DNA from: Caldilineaceae bacterium SB0664_bin_27
GTDB lineage: Bacteria > Chloroflexota > Anaerolineae > Caldilineales > Caldilineaceae
Direction of reading: 5' to 3'
Length of the DNA stretch: 41,224 nucleotides
NCBI GenBank assembly: GCA_009838625.1
Contig: VXRG01000083.1
Location: forward strand, 1,311 to 42,534
Shown here: positions 22,994 to 32,633 of the stretch, one piece after another
Layout of the letters: every line of letters starts with the position of its first letter
Numbering within the stretch: the stretch's first letter is position 1
Position numbers and translations under genes: made by a program
Notes under the pieces: generated by a model
Told to the model about the DNA's origin: nothing
Database searches by the model: none
The model's input: only the letters and a program-made list of their open reading frames with translations

Positions 22994-25918
22994 GTGAAAA
23001 TCTTCCGCATCGAAGTCACCAAGCATAGCGACGCAGGCGATCACGGGATTGCGGCCGCCGCGCACAGATTGGGAATCAGTTCCCTCCGGACCTGCCGCAA
23101 GGCTCAGATCTATTTCCTCAACTTCCCCACCGCTGAACTCCCAACTACAGACCAGATCAAGAGGCTGTGTGACTTTCTCCTGGTAGATCCGGTTACCGAA
23201 TCGGCCCAGGTAATTTCCCAGCCTCGCCCCTGTCCGAACGACGATCAGCTTCAACACGCAGACGCTCCGAACGAGCATGTCATCGAGGTTGCCCTTCGCC
23301 CGGGCGTAACCGACGTGGCCGCACGTGTGCTGGAACGCGGCGCCGCTGAACTGGGTATTCACGACTTGGAGGCTGCAACCGCAGCGCAGTTTCGCCTGAA
23401 AGGGGACCTTTCCCCCACCGATCTTCACAGGCTCGCCCGAGACCTTCTTTGCAACGATACGATTGAACGCTACAGCCTCGGCTCGATCGAACCCATCTTT
23501 GATCATAGCAGCGAAGCCCGCGACCATGTGGAACAGGTCTCTCTGACAGGGCTTAGCGATGAGGAGCTGCTCGCTTGCAGTCGGGAGCGGCTGCTCTCGC
23601 TAGACACCGAAGAGATGAAGGAGATCCAGAGCTTCTACGACGAAATCGGCCGCGCGCCCACCGATGTCGAACTGGAAACACTGGCCCAAACGTGGAGCGA
23701 GCACTGCGTTCACAAAACCTTCAAGTCCAACATTGCCTTCACACTGCGGTCAGCAAGCGGGCAGGCCCTCTCCGTTGACGAGATCCAGGGGCTGCTGCGC
23801 ACCTACATTCAGGCTGCGACCGAAAAAGTGAATCGCCCCTGGGTGCGTTCCGCATTTGTCGACGACGCCGGCATCATCGAGTTTGACGAACAATTCGATC
23901 TCGCGTTCAAAGTCGAGACGCACAACCATCCCTCTGCACTCGAACCCTTCGGCGGCGCCAACACCGGAATCGGCGGCGTCGTGCGCGACATAATTGCCGT
24001 GTCCGCCCGGCCCGTCGCCTGCACGGACGTCCTCTGCTTCGGCCCCCAGGACCTGATCCCGCAAGAGCTCCCTGCGGGCATTCTTCACCCCGCCCGCGTC
24101 AAGGAAGGGGTCGTCGCAGGTATCGGTGACTACGGAAACAAGCTGGGCCTGCCTACCGTCAATGGCGCCGTCATTTACGACGAAGGGTACCTGGGCAATC
24201 CCTTGGTCTTTTGCGGCGCGGTCGGGCTGCTGCCTAAGGGGTCGCACCCTACTGAACCACGGCAGGGCGATCGCATTGTGGTCCTGGGAGGTCGTACCGG
24301 TCGCGACGGCATCCATGGGGCAACGTTTTCTTCGGCCGAGCTGACCCAGGACACGCATTCGGAGTCCGGCAGTGCGGTGCAGATCGGCGATCCAATCACG
24401 GAAAAAGGTCTGATCGAACTGGTCGAAGCGGCTCGAGACCAGCGCCTTTACAATGCAGTCACCGACTGTGGCGCCGGCGGGCTTTCCTCGGCCGTCGGAG
24501 AGATGGGCGAAAAGCTGGGCGCCGACGTCGAGTTGCAGGATGTCCCTCTCAAGTATCCTGGCCTGACGCCTTGGGAGATCTGGCTTTCCGAAGCCCAGGA
24601 GAGGATGGTCCTGGCAGTCCCGTCCGGAAACCTCCCGCGACTGCAGGAACTGGCCGACCTCTGGGATGTCGAGATACGCGATCTGGGTCATTTCAGCGGT
24701 GACGGCTGGCTGCGCGTACGCTACGGAGGTCGCGCCGTAGCCGAGCTGCCCATGTCGTTTCTGCATGACGGGCTGCCCATCCCCAGCCGGACAGCCCTCT
24801 ACGAAGAGCAGGCTCCGGACCTGTCCTCGCTGCAGACCGTCCTCGCGCGTCCCCGGCCGGAGTTGCAGGAAAAGGAACTACTCGTCCGGATGCTGAGCCA
24901 TCCAACTGTGGCCAGCAAGGAGAGAATCGTTCGAACCTATGACCATGAAGTTCGCGGCGGCACCATCGTCCGACCGTTTGTCGGGCCGCACATGGACGGA
25001 CCGGCAGATGCGGCGGTGCTTAAGCCATTAGGCACTTGGGGCCACGAGCGCGCCTTCTCCCTCAGCACGGGGATAAACCCACTCTTGGGAAAGCGAGACT
25101 GCTACGCAATGGCAGTCAGCGCAGTCGACGAAGCATTTCGCAACGCCGTTTCCGTCGGCGCGGACCCGGACCGAATCGCTCTGCTGGATAACTTCTGTTG
25201 GGGCAACCCTACCTTTCCTGATCGACTAGGCGCGCTGGTGCGTGCCTGCCAGGGATGCTACGACGCCGCCGTCACTTACAATGCCCCCTACATTTCCGGC
25301 AAGGACAGCCTCTTCAATGAATTCGAAGGCCAACCCATCCCGGGGACACTTCTCATTTCGGCCATCGGCATAGTGCCCGACATGCGCCGCGCCTGCACGT
25401 CCCACTTAAAGCAGCCGGGGAACTGCATCTTCTTGTTGGGGGAAACTCGTGAAGAACTTGGAGGATCTCTCCTTGGCCAGTTGTTGGGCTGGAATGGCGG
25501 GGACCCTCCTTCCTTACCCGAAGAGCCGCTCAGGCGCTATCGGGCCGTTCACGCAGCAATGCAGGCAGGCATGATCCAGAGTTGCCACGATCTTAGCGAA
25601 GGCGGCTTGGCGGTGGCACTGTCAGAAATGTGCCTTGGCGGCCGCCTGGGGGCGTCTGTCGACATTTCTCCCGTTATGGGGGACGCCTATTCACATCCCC
25701 ATGTCCCCCTCTTTAGCGAAACCAACGGTCGGCTCTTGCTCGAAGTGGCCCCTTCCGACAGGGCCGCTCTGGAAGAGATCCTGTCCGACCAGCCAGTCTC
25801 GTTCATCGGAGAGGTCACCGATTCCGGACAGTTGGCCTTGACCCGGAATCGGCAGCCCATCTTCAACATATCGATTGAGGAAATCGTTTCAGCCTGGAAA
25901 GGGGCTGACGCTGAATGA
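22994..25918 (+). CDS. purL: PurL with two fused N-terminal PurS-like repeats
   Basis: Phosphoribosylformylglycinamidine synthase, about 974 residues, which makes FGAM from FGAR, ATP and ammonia supplied by PurQ. GTG 22994 is taken as start because AGAGG lies 7 bases upstream; a GTG at 22979 is also in frame. Residues 1-78 ([27 protein letters not shown]) and 93-170 ([20 protein letters not shown]) look like two successive PurS-type domains. PurL proper starts near 185, with WSEHC at about 234-238, [16 protein letters not shown] and later [13 protein letters not shown]. No glutaminase domain is attached; PurQ is a separate gene. First gene of purL-Q-C-E-K-F-D. Confidence 0.95.
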   Translation: MKIFRIEVTKHSDAGDHGIAAAAHRLGISSLRTCRKAQIYFLNFPTAELPTTDQIKRLCDFLLVDPVTESAQVISQPRPCPNDDQLQHADAPNEHVIEVALRPGVTDVAARVLERGAAELGIHDLEAATAAQFRLKGDLSPTDLHRLARDLLCNDTIERYSLGSIEPIFDHSSEARDHVEQVSLTGLSDEELLACSRERLLSLDTEEMKEIQSFYDEIGRAPTDVELETLAQTWSEHCVHKTFKSNIAFTLRSASGQALSVDEIQGLLRTYIQAATEKVNRPWVRSAFVDDAGIIEFDEQFDLAFKVETHNHPSALEPFGGANTGIGGVVRDIIAVSARPVACTDVLCFGPQDLIPQELPAGILHPARVKEGVVAGIGDYGNKLGLPTVNGAVIYDEGYLGNPLVFCGAVGLLPKGSHPTEPRQGDRIVVLGGRTGRDGIHGATFSSAELTQDTHSESGSAVQIGDPITEKGLIELVEAARDQRLYNAVTDCGAGGLSSAVGEMGEKLGADVELQDVPLKYPGLTPWEIWLSEAQERMVLAVPSGNLPRLQELADLWDVEIRDLGHFSGDGWLRVRYGGRAVAELPMSFLHDGLPIPSRTALYEEQAPDLSSLQTVLARPRPELQEKELLVRMLSHPTVASKERIVRTYDHEVRGGTIVRPFVGPHMDGPADAAVLKPLGTWGHERAFSLSTGINPLLGKRDCYAMAVSAVDEAFRNAVSVGADPDRIALLDNFCWGNPTFPDRLGALVRACQGCYDAAVTYNAPYISGKDSLFNEFEGQPIPGTLLISAIGIVPDMRRACTSHLKQPGNCIFLLGETREELGGSLLGQLLGWNGGDPPSLPEEPLRRYRAVHAAMQAGMIQSCHDLSEGGLAVALSEMCLGGRLGASVDISPVMGDAYSHPHVPLFSETNGRLLLEVAPSDRAALEEILSDQPVSFIGEVTDSGQLALTRNRQPIFNISIEEIVSAWKGADAE

Positions 25919-25970
25919 CATTCTTGCCTTTCACGTCTCTCTTACGAAACCGCCCCCAAATGGGAACGCA

Positions 25971-26777
25971 ATGAACCTGCCCATCCTGATCCTGCACGCC
26001 ACTGGCGCCAACCGTGATGCAGAGGCGGCGCGAGCCTGCGAACTTGCGGGCGCCACGCCCCACATCGTGCACATCAATCAGCTGCGGGCAGGAATCCGGC
26101 GCTTCTCGGATTTTGGCATGCTGGTTCTGCCGGGAGGGTTCTCCTACGGAGACGCCCTCGGGGCTGGCGTACGTCAGGCCCTGGACCTCAACGTTTTCTT
26201 CCAGGAAGAATTGACAGAGTTCATCGAGACCGGTAAGCCGGTATTGGGCATCTGCAACGGCTTTCAGTCCCTGGTCAAGTCGGGCCATTTGCCGGGCGCT
26301 GCTGACGACACCGTGCGCCGGTCAGAAGGTCGACACGCGCTCCGTCGACGAGACGTCACTCTGACCCACAACGTCCGCGAGCGTTTCGAGTGCCGGTGGG
26401 TTCATCTGGCCGTGGAGCAGGGAACGCGTGCCAATTGCCTCGCACAGATTGGAGAGCCGGTCTTCTGCCCGGTCGCCCATGGCGAGGGCAATTTTCAAGT
26501 TGCCGATAATGAGGTGCTGGAGCAATTGGAAGGGGAAGGGCTGGTGGCATTTCGTTACGTCGATTCGAACGGAGAGCGCGCCGGCGGTCGCTACCCGCTC
26601 AATCCAAATGGATCTGTTGCCGACATCGCTGGTATCTGCAATCGAGCCGGAAACGTAGTCGGTCTGATGCCCCATCCGGAGGACCACGTCGACCCTATCC
26701 AGAATCCTCTCGCCGATGGCAAAGGGCTCGGCCTTTCCCTGTTTCGAGCCATGATTGCAAGCGCCGCCGGACATTAG
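25971..26777 (+). CDS. purQ: PurQ, glutaminase subunit of FGAM synthase
   Basis: A 268-residue class I glutamine amidotransferase that releases ammonia for PurL. The nucleophile Cys is in [14 protein letters not shown], the oxyanion strand is [11 protein letters not shown], and the His-Glu of the triad is in GLMPHPEDH near the C-terminus. It is longer than the usual 225-230 residues, closer to the archaeal-type length. ATG 25971 is used because the protein then starts [16 protein letters not shown] as family members do; the open frame extends further upstream without a ribosome site. It lies 52 bases after purL. Confidence 0.95.
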   Translation: MNLPILILHATGANRDAEAARACELAGATPHIVHINQLRAGIRRFSDFGMLVLPGGFSYGDALGAGVRQALDLNVFFQEELTEFIETGKPVLGICNGFQSLVKSGHLPGAADDTVRRSEGRHALRRRDVTLTHNVRERFECRWVHLAVEQGTRANCLAQIGEPVFCPVAHGEGNFQVADNEVLEQLEGEGLVAFRYVDSNGERAGGRYPLNPNGSVADIAGICNRAGNVVGLMPHPEDHVDPIQNPLADGKGLGLSLFRAMIASAAGH

Positions 26778-26826
26778 CGCCTGCTTCGAAGGGCTAGAAG
26801 CCATACCGATCATGGAGAAGGACAAA

Positions 26827-27816
26827 ATGGACACCGGTTTGCTGAAGCAGACTTTCCCCGGTCTGGACCTGGACTTTCTTGGTCCCAAGCGCAGCGGCAA
26901 AGTACGCGACATTTACCAGCGGAACGGTCAGATCATAATCATTACTACTGATCGACTCTCCGCTTTCGATCACATCCTGGGACTGGTCCCGTTCAAGGGG
27001 CAGGTACTCAATCAACTTGCCCAATTCTGGTTCGATGAGACGCGCGATATCGTCGCCAATCACTTTCTCGAGTCGCCCGACCCGAATGTGACGATTGGCC
27101 GGAACTGTCGTCCTCTTCCGGTAGAGGTGGTCGTCCGCGGGTACATTTCAGGAGTTACTAAAACCAGCCTCTGGTACCAATACAGCCAGGGTGAGCGGCT
27201 CATCTATGGCATGGAATTTCCGGATGGCATGAGCAAGAATGAACGGCTTCCTCAACCGATCATCACACCCACGACAAAGGCCGGAGAGGGCGAACACGAC
27301 GAACTGATAACGAGCAGGGAAATCGTGGAAGAGGGGTTGGTGGAAGCCAATCTATGGCAACGAGTCTGTGATGCTGCGCTGGCCCTTTTCGCCCGCGGGC
27401 AGGAGATCGCGGCGCGAGGAGGGCTCCTCCTGGTGGACACCAAGTATGAGTTCGGTCTGGCCGACGACGGCGAGCTTCTCCTGATTGACGAGGTCCATAC
27501 CCCCGATTCCAGCAGGTTCTGGACGGAGACGAGCTACGAAAAGGTGCTCGCCGGCAACTCGCAAAATGGAGACAATGGCATAGGGCTCCTGGAACCGGAG
27601 AACTATGACAAGGAGTTCGTGCGTTTGGCCTATGCGGAGAGGGGCTACATAGGAGACGGGCAGCCGCCCCCTCTGGCCGCCGACCTGGCCATGCAAGCCA
27701 GCAAGCGTTACATCGGCTGCTACGAGCTCTTGACCGGACGCACATTCGTAGCGGGTGAGATGCCCGTGGCCGAACGGGTTGAAGGAAGTCTCCGCTCGCG
27801 TTTCGGACGTCACTAA
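26827..27816 (+). CDS. purC: SAICAR synthase PurC, long form
   Basis: About 329 residues. It condenses CAIR with aspartate using ATP to give SAICAR. Conserved motifs include RSGKVRDIY, TDRLSAFDHILG, PLPVEVVVRGYISG, and LLVDTKYEFG with LLIDEVHTPDSSRFW. It is longer than the E. coli enzyme (237) and nearer the yeast Ade1 type. The ATG at 26827 has AAGGA close upstream; an ATG at 26812 is possible. The last bases of purQ and this reading frame come within 50 bases, consistent with one operon. Confidence 0.95.
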   Translation: MDTGLLKQTFPGLDLDFLGPKRSGKVRDIYQRNGQIIIITTDRLSAFDHILGLVPFKGQVLNQLAQFWFDETRDIVANHFLESPDPNVTIGRNCRPLPVEVVVRGYISGVTKTSLWYQYSQGERLIYGMEFPDGMSKNERLPQPIITPTTKAGEGEHDELITSREIVEEGLVEANLWQRVCDAALALFARGQEIAARGGLLLVDTKYEFGLADDGELLLIDEVHTPDSSRFWTETSYEKVLAGNSQNGDNGIGLLEPENYDKEFVRLAYAERGYIGDGQPPPLAADLAMQASKRYIGCYELLTGRTFVAGEMPVAERVEGSLRSRFGRH

Positions 27817-27845
27817 GGCTGTTTGGGAGATCGGAGCAATAGGCG

Positions 27846-28355
27846 GTGAATTCCTCAGAAAGTGCCCCACTTGTAGGCGTGATAATGGGCAGCGACTCCG
27901 ACTGGGAGCGGTGTATGAGGTTCGCGTCTGAGACATTGGACGAGTTCGACCTGCCCCATGAGTGTCGCGTTGTATCTGCCCACCGTACACCCGATTGGAT
28001 GAGCGAATACGCCGGCAGCGCAGCTTCGCGCGGCCTTGAGGTGATCATCGCCGGCGCAGGCGGAGCGGCCCACCTGCCGGGTATGGTAGCCGGCCATACT
28101 CTTCTGCCGGTCATCGGTGTGCCTGTTCAGAGCCAGGCCCTGAACGGCATCGATTCGCTTCTTTCCATTGTGCAGATGCCGGCAGGTGTACCGGTCGCTA
28201 CGATGGCCATTGGAAGGGCGGGCGCAGTCAACGCGGCCCTTCTCTCCATTTCGATACTGGGTGCTACCCGGCCTGAACTGCGCGCCCAACTTCAAGGTTT
28301 TCGAGAGTCGCGGGCCCAACAGGTGATGGACATTCGTCTGGGAGAGAAGGAGTAG
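27846..28355 (+). CDS. purE: N5-CAIR mutase PurE
   Basis: A 169-residue class I PurE that converts N5-CAIR to [14 protein letters not shown] near the N-terminus and [11 protein letters not shown] carry the catalytic Ser/Asp and the His of the SAHRTP motif. [14 protein letters not shown] and [22 protein letters not shown] are also typical. It starts with GTG at 27846, with GGAG nine bases upstream. It is followed only 4 bases later by purK, as in many bacteria. Confidence 0.95.
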   Translation: MNSSESAPLVGVIMGSDSDWERCMRFASETLDEFDLPHECRVVSAHRTPDWMSEYAGSAASRGLEVIIAGAGGAAHLPGMVAGHTLLPVIGVPVQSQALNGIDSLLSIVQMPAGVPVATMAIGRAGAVNAALLSISILGATRPELRAQLQGFRESRAQQVMDIRLGEKE

Positions 28356-28359
28356 TCCG

Positions 28360-29559
28360 TTGGCTCAATCGCATCGGACGCCGCTGTCCCCCGGCTCAAC
28401 GATAGGTGTTTTTGGGAGCGGGCAATTAGGACGAATGCTGGCGATGGAGGCCCGCAGAATGGGCTATCGCCTTCTTACATTTTCGCCGGAAAGCAACAGT
28501 CCCACCGGTCAGATTGCCGACTCGGAGTTCGCTGCCGCCTACGACGACCGCGCAGCGGTCCGGGCCTTTGCCAAAAGCGTAGATGCCCTGACGTTCGAGT
28601 TTGAGAACGTGCCATCCCTTGTGGCGGAGATTGCGGCAGAAGAAGATGTGCCCGTGCGCCCTTCCGGTGCCATTCTACACGCTGCCCAAAACCGCCTGCG
28701 CGAGAAATCTATGCTCCGCCAGGCGGGACTCCCTGTCACCCCGTTTCACTTCGTTAAAGATCCAGCCGAATTGGAAGAGGCCGTCCGGAAGACTGGTTGT
28801 CCCGCCATTCTCAAAACGGCTGCGTTCGGTTATGATGGTAAAGGACAGACCCGCATTGAACCTGGCGCGAAATTGAGTTCCGCGTGGCAGGCACTTGGCG
28901 GCCAGGCATGCGTGCTTGAAGCTTACGTGGACTTTGAGCGAGAACTGTCAATGGTGGCGGCTCGCGGCGTGCAGGGAGACTTTGCAGCATACCCTCTGGT
29001 CGAGAACCGTCACGTCAATCACATACTGGATACGACTATTGCGCCGGCCGAAGTAGAACCGTCCGTTGTCGGCGAAGCCGAGAAGTTGGCCCGCCGGTTG
29101 TGCGAACATCTCGAGCTGGTAGGAGTTCTCTGCATCGAATTCTTTCTCCTGCCGAAGTCCCGGGCCGACAGAGATGCGCGGTCTTCAGAGTCGGCAACAA
29201 CCGGCCGTCTCCTGATAAATGAAATTGCGCCTCGTCCCCACAACTCCGGCCACTGGACGATCGAAGGCGCCGTGACAAGTCAGTTTGAGCAGCAGTTGAG
29301 AACAGTCTCCGGTCTTGGGCCCGGTTCAACCGAGATGTTGCGGCCGGCAGTCATGTTGAATCTCCTCGGTGATCTCTGGCATAATGGTGAACCGGACTGG
29401 CAAGCACTGCTGGCTGTTCCCGATGCGAAGTTGCACCTGTATGGGAAGCTTGAACCGCGACCCGGCCGCAAGATGGGGCACCTGACCGTGACGGCCGAAA
29501 CGACCGAAGCGGCCTTGGAAAAGGGATTCGCAGCGCGCGCGGCTTTGCAGCGCGCTTGA
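28360..29559 (+). CDS. purK: N5-carboxyaminoimidazole ribonucleotide synthetase PurK
   Basis: A 399-residue ATP-grasp enzyme that makes N5-CAIR from AIR, bicarbonate and ATP, feeding PurE. The N-terminus carries IGVFGSGQLGRMLAMEARRMG; the ATP-grasp core shows PAILKTAAFGYDGKGQ, ELSMVAARG and NEIAPRPHNSGHWTIEG. It starts with TTG at 28360, supported by AAGGAG (28347-28352) that overlaps the end of purE. The purE-purK pair is therefore translationally coupled. A gap of 100 bases separates it from purF. Confidence 0.94.
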   Translation: MAQSHRTPLSPGSTIGVFGSGQLGRMLAMEARRMGYRLLTFSPESNSPTGQIADSEFAAAYDDRAAVRAFAKSVDALTFEFENVPSLVAEIAAEEDVPVRPSGAILHAAQNRLREKSMLRQAGLPVTPFHFVKDPAELEEAVRKTGCPAILKTAAFGYDGKGQTRIEPGAKLSSAWQALGGQACVLEAYVDFERELSMVAARGVQGDFAAYPLVENRHVNHILDTTIAPAEVEPSVVGEAEKLARRLCEHLELVGVLCIEFFLLPKSRADRDARSSESATTGRLLINEIAPRPHNSGHWTIEGAVTSQFEQQLRTVSGLGPGSTEMLRPAVMLNLLGDLWHNGEPDWQALLAVPDAKLHLYGKLEPRPGRKMGHLTVTAETTEAALEKGFAARAALQRA

Positions 29560-29659
29560 GTCGGGAAGCTATCGGCAGAAGGGTTGGCTCGACCTGAGCG
29601 GATTCGGAGTGTGCGTTGTTCCGGCCTGAACGCCTACGGTAAGTCTAGGAGCTGCTAAT

Positions 29660-31084
29660 ATGCCTCCGTTCGATTCGCCCCGTGAAGCATGCGGTGTCTT
29701 TGGCATCAGTGCGCCAGGGATAGACATCGCCCGGCTCGCTTACTTCGCCATCTACGCATTGCAGCATCGAGGTCAGGAGGCCGCGGGCATCGCCACTTGC
29801 GACGGCAAGACTGCCCATATCCATAAGGGGCTGGGACTCGTTTCCCAGGTCTTCAACGAAGACAATCTGCATCATTTGAAGGGGCACTTGGGCATCGGTC
29901 ATACCCGCTATTCCACGACCGGTTCGCCCCGATTGAACAACACACAGCCATACATCCTGGAAACGCTCGACGGCCCCCTCGCCATTGGACACAACGGCAA
30001 TCTGGTCAACGCCCCAAAACTTCGCCGCGAACTCTTGGAACGGGGCGTTGGTCTTTCAACCTCGACCGACAGCGAGCTTATTATCCATCTGCTGGCCGGC
30101 GCCCGCGGTACCTGGTTGCAGCGCATTCGCCAGATGATGACGATCGCCGAAGGCGCCTACTCGCTCACGATCCTCACCCGCGATGCCATCTATGGCGTCA
30201 GAGACCCTTGGGGTCTGCGTCCTCTTGTGTTGGGAGAATTCGAGAATGGCATGGTCATTGCGTCAGAGAGTTGCGCCTTCGCTACGATAGGCGGCCGCGC
30301 AGTACAGGAGATCGAACCGGGCGAGATCGTGCGCATAGACCAGAATGGCTATGAAATCGTGCAAGGGGTGCCGGCCGAGAAAGCGGCATTTTGCACCTTT
30401 GAGCAGATCTACTTCGCCCGCCCGGACAGTACGCTCGGCGGCCGACTGGTTCATCGAGTGCGCCAGGCGCTTGGGCGCCAGCTTGCCCGCGAGGCTCCGG
30501 CAGAAGCGGATATCGTTGTTCCCGTGCCCGACAGCGGCACGCCTCACGCCATCGGTTTCGCGCAGGAGAGCGGGATCGACTATAGCGAGGGGCTGATAAA
30601 GAGCCGCTACATCGGCCGCACTTTCATCCAACCCACAGACCGGCAACGAAAAGTCGGTGTGTCAATGAAGTTCAACCCCTTGCCGGAAAATCTTAGGGGC
30701 CAGCGGGTGGTCTTGGTGGACGACTCTATCGTTCGTGGAAATACAAGCGGACCACTTGTGCAGCTCCTGCGCGATGCCGGCGCGGCAGAAGTTCACATGC
30801 GAGTAGCCTGCCCGCCCATCCGGTTTCCCTGCTTCATGGGCGTCGACATGGCGAGCCAGTCGGAGTTGATAGCCGCGCAAAAGGACCTTGAGGAGATCAA
30901 GGACTACATCGGAGTCGACTCCTTATACTACCTCAGCGTTGATGGCATGATGGATACGCTTCGGGCGCAGGACGGCTATTGCAACGCCTGTTTCACCGGT
31001 GACTACCCATTCGAAACGCCGCTGCTGGAAATGGAACTTGAGCTGAAGGAGAAAGAGAGATTCGCGGGCGTACTGGGCAATTGA
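29660..31084 (+). CDS. purF: Amidophosphoribosyltransferase PurF, iron-sulphur type
   Basis: A 474-residue enzyme making 5-phosphoribosylamine from PRPP and glutamine, the first committed step of purine synthesis. A ten-residue propeptide precedes the N-terminal nucleophile C11 (REA|CGVFGI). The glutaminase domain shows ALQHRGQEAAGI and GIGHTRYSTTGSP; the PRPP motif is VVLVDDSIVRGNT. Cysteines in KAAFCTFEQIYFARPDS, RVACPPIRFPC and GYCNACF match the 4Fe-4S type known from Bacillus. AGGAG lies 9 bases before the ATG. A later position in the cluster than purL suggests continued transcription from upstream. Confidence 0.96.
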   Translation: MPPFDSPREACGVFGISAPGIDIARLAYFAIYALQHRGQEAAGIATCDGKTAHIHKGLGLVSQVFNEDNLHHLKGHLGIGHTRYSTTGSPRLNNTQPYILETLDGPLAIGHNGNLVNAPKLRRELLERGVGLSTSTDSELIIHLLAGARGTWLQRIRQMMTIAEGAYSLTILTRDAIYGVRDPWGLRPLVLGEFENGMVIASESCAFATIGGRAVQEIEPGEIVRIDQNGYEIVQGVPAEKAAFCTFEQIYFARPDSTLGGRLVHRVRQALGRQLAREAPAEADIVVPVPDSGTPHAIGFAQESGIDYSEGLIKSRYIGRTFIQPTDRQRKVGVSMKFNPLPENLRGQRVVLVDDSIVRGNTSGPLVQLLRDAGAAEVHMRVACPPIRFPCFMGVDMASQSELIAAQKDLEEIKDYIGVDSLYYLSVDGMMDTLRAQDGYCNACFTGDYPFETPLLEMELELKEKERFAGVLGN

Positions 31085-31184
31085 TTCCTGTGTCCTTTCC
31101 GGACCTGGAACCACTCGAACACTCTATTTCCTCACCCCTTTTGCAACCTCCTCTTTTCACGTTCAGTCATCCCATGATAATCGC

Positions 31185-32498
31185 ATGAACATTCTCCTGA
31201 TAGGTTCCGGCGCCAGAGAACATGCTCTGGCATGGAAGTTGGCGGACTCCCCTTCTGTCAGCCACATATATGCAGCTCCGGGGAACGGGGGCACAGCCGG
31301 GATACCCGGTTGCACAAATGTCCCCATCGCAGTAGACGACCTGCGGGCATTACGGCTTTTCGCTCGTGACAATAGGGTCGAGTTGACCGTGGTAGGACCG
31401 GAGGTTCCTTTGGTAGCCGGAGTCGTCGACGACTTTGCCAGCGACGGACTGATGATTTTCGGCCCCAGCAGATCCGCCGCCCGGCTGGAAGGCTCCAAGG
31501 CCTTCTCGAAGGACTTCATGAACCGGCACGGGATTCCTACCGGCTGGGCCCAGGTATTTACGGATTTCGAAGACGCCGCGGACTTCGTCCTCGGACTGGA
31601 CGATTTGCCCGTCCTCAAGGCCAGTGGGCTGGCAGCCGGCAAAGGCGTCCTTCTTCCTGAGAGTCAGGAAGAGGCTGTGGAGCAACTTATTGCAATGATG
31701 GTACATCGGCGCTTTGGCGACGCAGGCACAACCGTCCTGGTTGAGGAGCGTCTGCAGGGCCCCGAGCTCTCCGTGTTGGCCTTCTGCGACGGCGAGAACA
31801 TTCGTCTGGCGCCGGCCGCGCAGGATCACAAGCGCCTGCTTGACGGAGACCTGGGGCCGAATACGGGTGGGATGGGAGCTTTTTCGCCCTCCCCGCTGGC
31901 CACAAGTGAGATCCTCTACACCGTCGAACACCTGGTTCTTCGTCCCACCCTGTCTGGAATGGCTTCGGAAGGCGCTCCCTACCGCGGTGTCCTCTATGCA
32001 GGGCTGATGCTGACAGACCGCGGTCCCATGGTCCTGGAGTTCAACTGCCGCTTCGGTGATCCCGAAGCCCAGGCCATCTTACCCTTGCTTCAGAGCGACC
32101 TTGTGGAACTCCTTTTGGCCTGCGCCAACGGCAGCCTGGCTGGGCATGAGCCCGTTTGGTCTTCGGAATCGGCCGTCACAGTTGTAATGGCCTCAGATGG
32201 CTATCCGGATAGCTACGAGACCGGAAAGCCCATAACCGGCCTTCCTGATGGATTGGCCGCCGGCGGGGGTACACTGGTATTTCACGCCGGGACCAAGGTC
32301 GAAGTCCCCAGCGTCGGTTCTGGCGAGGAAGGCGCCGGGACTGTTCTGACCGACGGCGGACGCGTGCTCTCCGTCACCGCCACCGGAGAGGACTTCCGGA
32401 CCGCCGTCCAAAGCGCCTACGGGGCAGTCGAACAGATCCACTTTGAAGGCGCCGTATGGCGCTCCGACATTGGAGCTCATGTCGCCCGGTCGCAATGA
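31185..32498 (+). CDS. purD: Phosphoribosylamine-glycine ligase PurD
   Basis: A 437-residue ATP-grasp enzyme joining phosphoribosylamine and glycine to GAR. It begins MNILLIGSGAREHALAWKL, the family signature, and shows PVLKASGLAAGKGV, GGMGAFSPSP and EFNCRFGDPEAQ. ATG 31185 has no recognisable Shine-Dalgarno in the 25 bases upstream, unlike the other genes of the cluster. A GATAAT (31176-31181) just before it could mean a very short leader. It is the last purine gene of the run. Confidence 0.95.
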   Translation: MNILLIGSGAREHALAWKLADSPSVSHIYAAPGNGGTAGIPGCTNVPIAVDDLRALRLFARDNRVELTVVGPEVPLVAGVVDDFASDGLMIFGPSRSAARLEGSKAFSKDFMNRHGIPTGWAQVFTDFEDAADFVLGLDDLPVLKASGLAAGKGVLLPESQEEAVEQLIAMMVHRRFGDAGTTVLVEERLQGPELSVLAFCDGENIRLAPAAQDHKRLLDGDLGPNTGGMGAFSPSPLATSEILYTVEHLVLRPTLSGMASEGAPYRGVLYAGLMLTDRGPMVLEFNCRFGDPEAQAILPLLQSDLVELLLACANGSLAGHEPVWSSESAVTVVMASDGYPDSYETGKPITGLPDGLAAGGGTLVFHAGTKVEVPSVGSGEEGAGTVLTDGGRVLSVTATGEDFRTAVQSAYGAVEQIHFEGAVWRSDIGAHVARSQ

Positions 32499-32633
32499 AA
32501 CGTGTCCAAGTGGCGTGCACGTCTAGTTCGCGGGTGACCGACACAACCGGACTGTGAACTTATTGTCGCAGCAGACCAATCCCGCCCTTCAGTTTCGTCT
32601 TTTTCCACTCCAAAAGCATCAAGAGGAGGCCCC

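Noticed and set aside
27263..28114. 283-codon minus-strand open frame opposite purC and purE
   Set aside because: Arg/Ser/Pro-rich translation without motifs, across two clear enzymes on the other strand.
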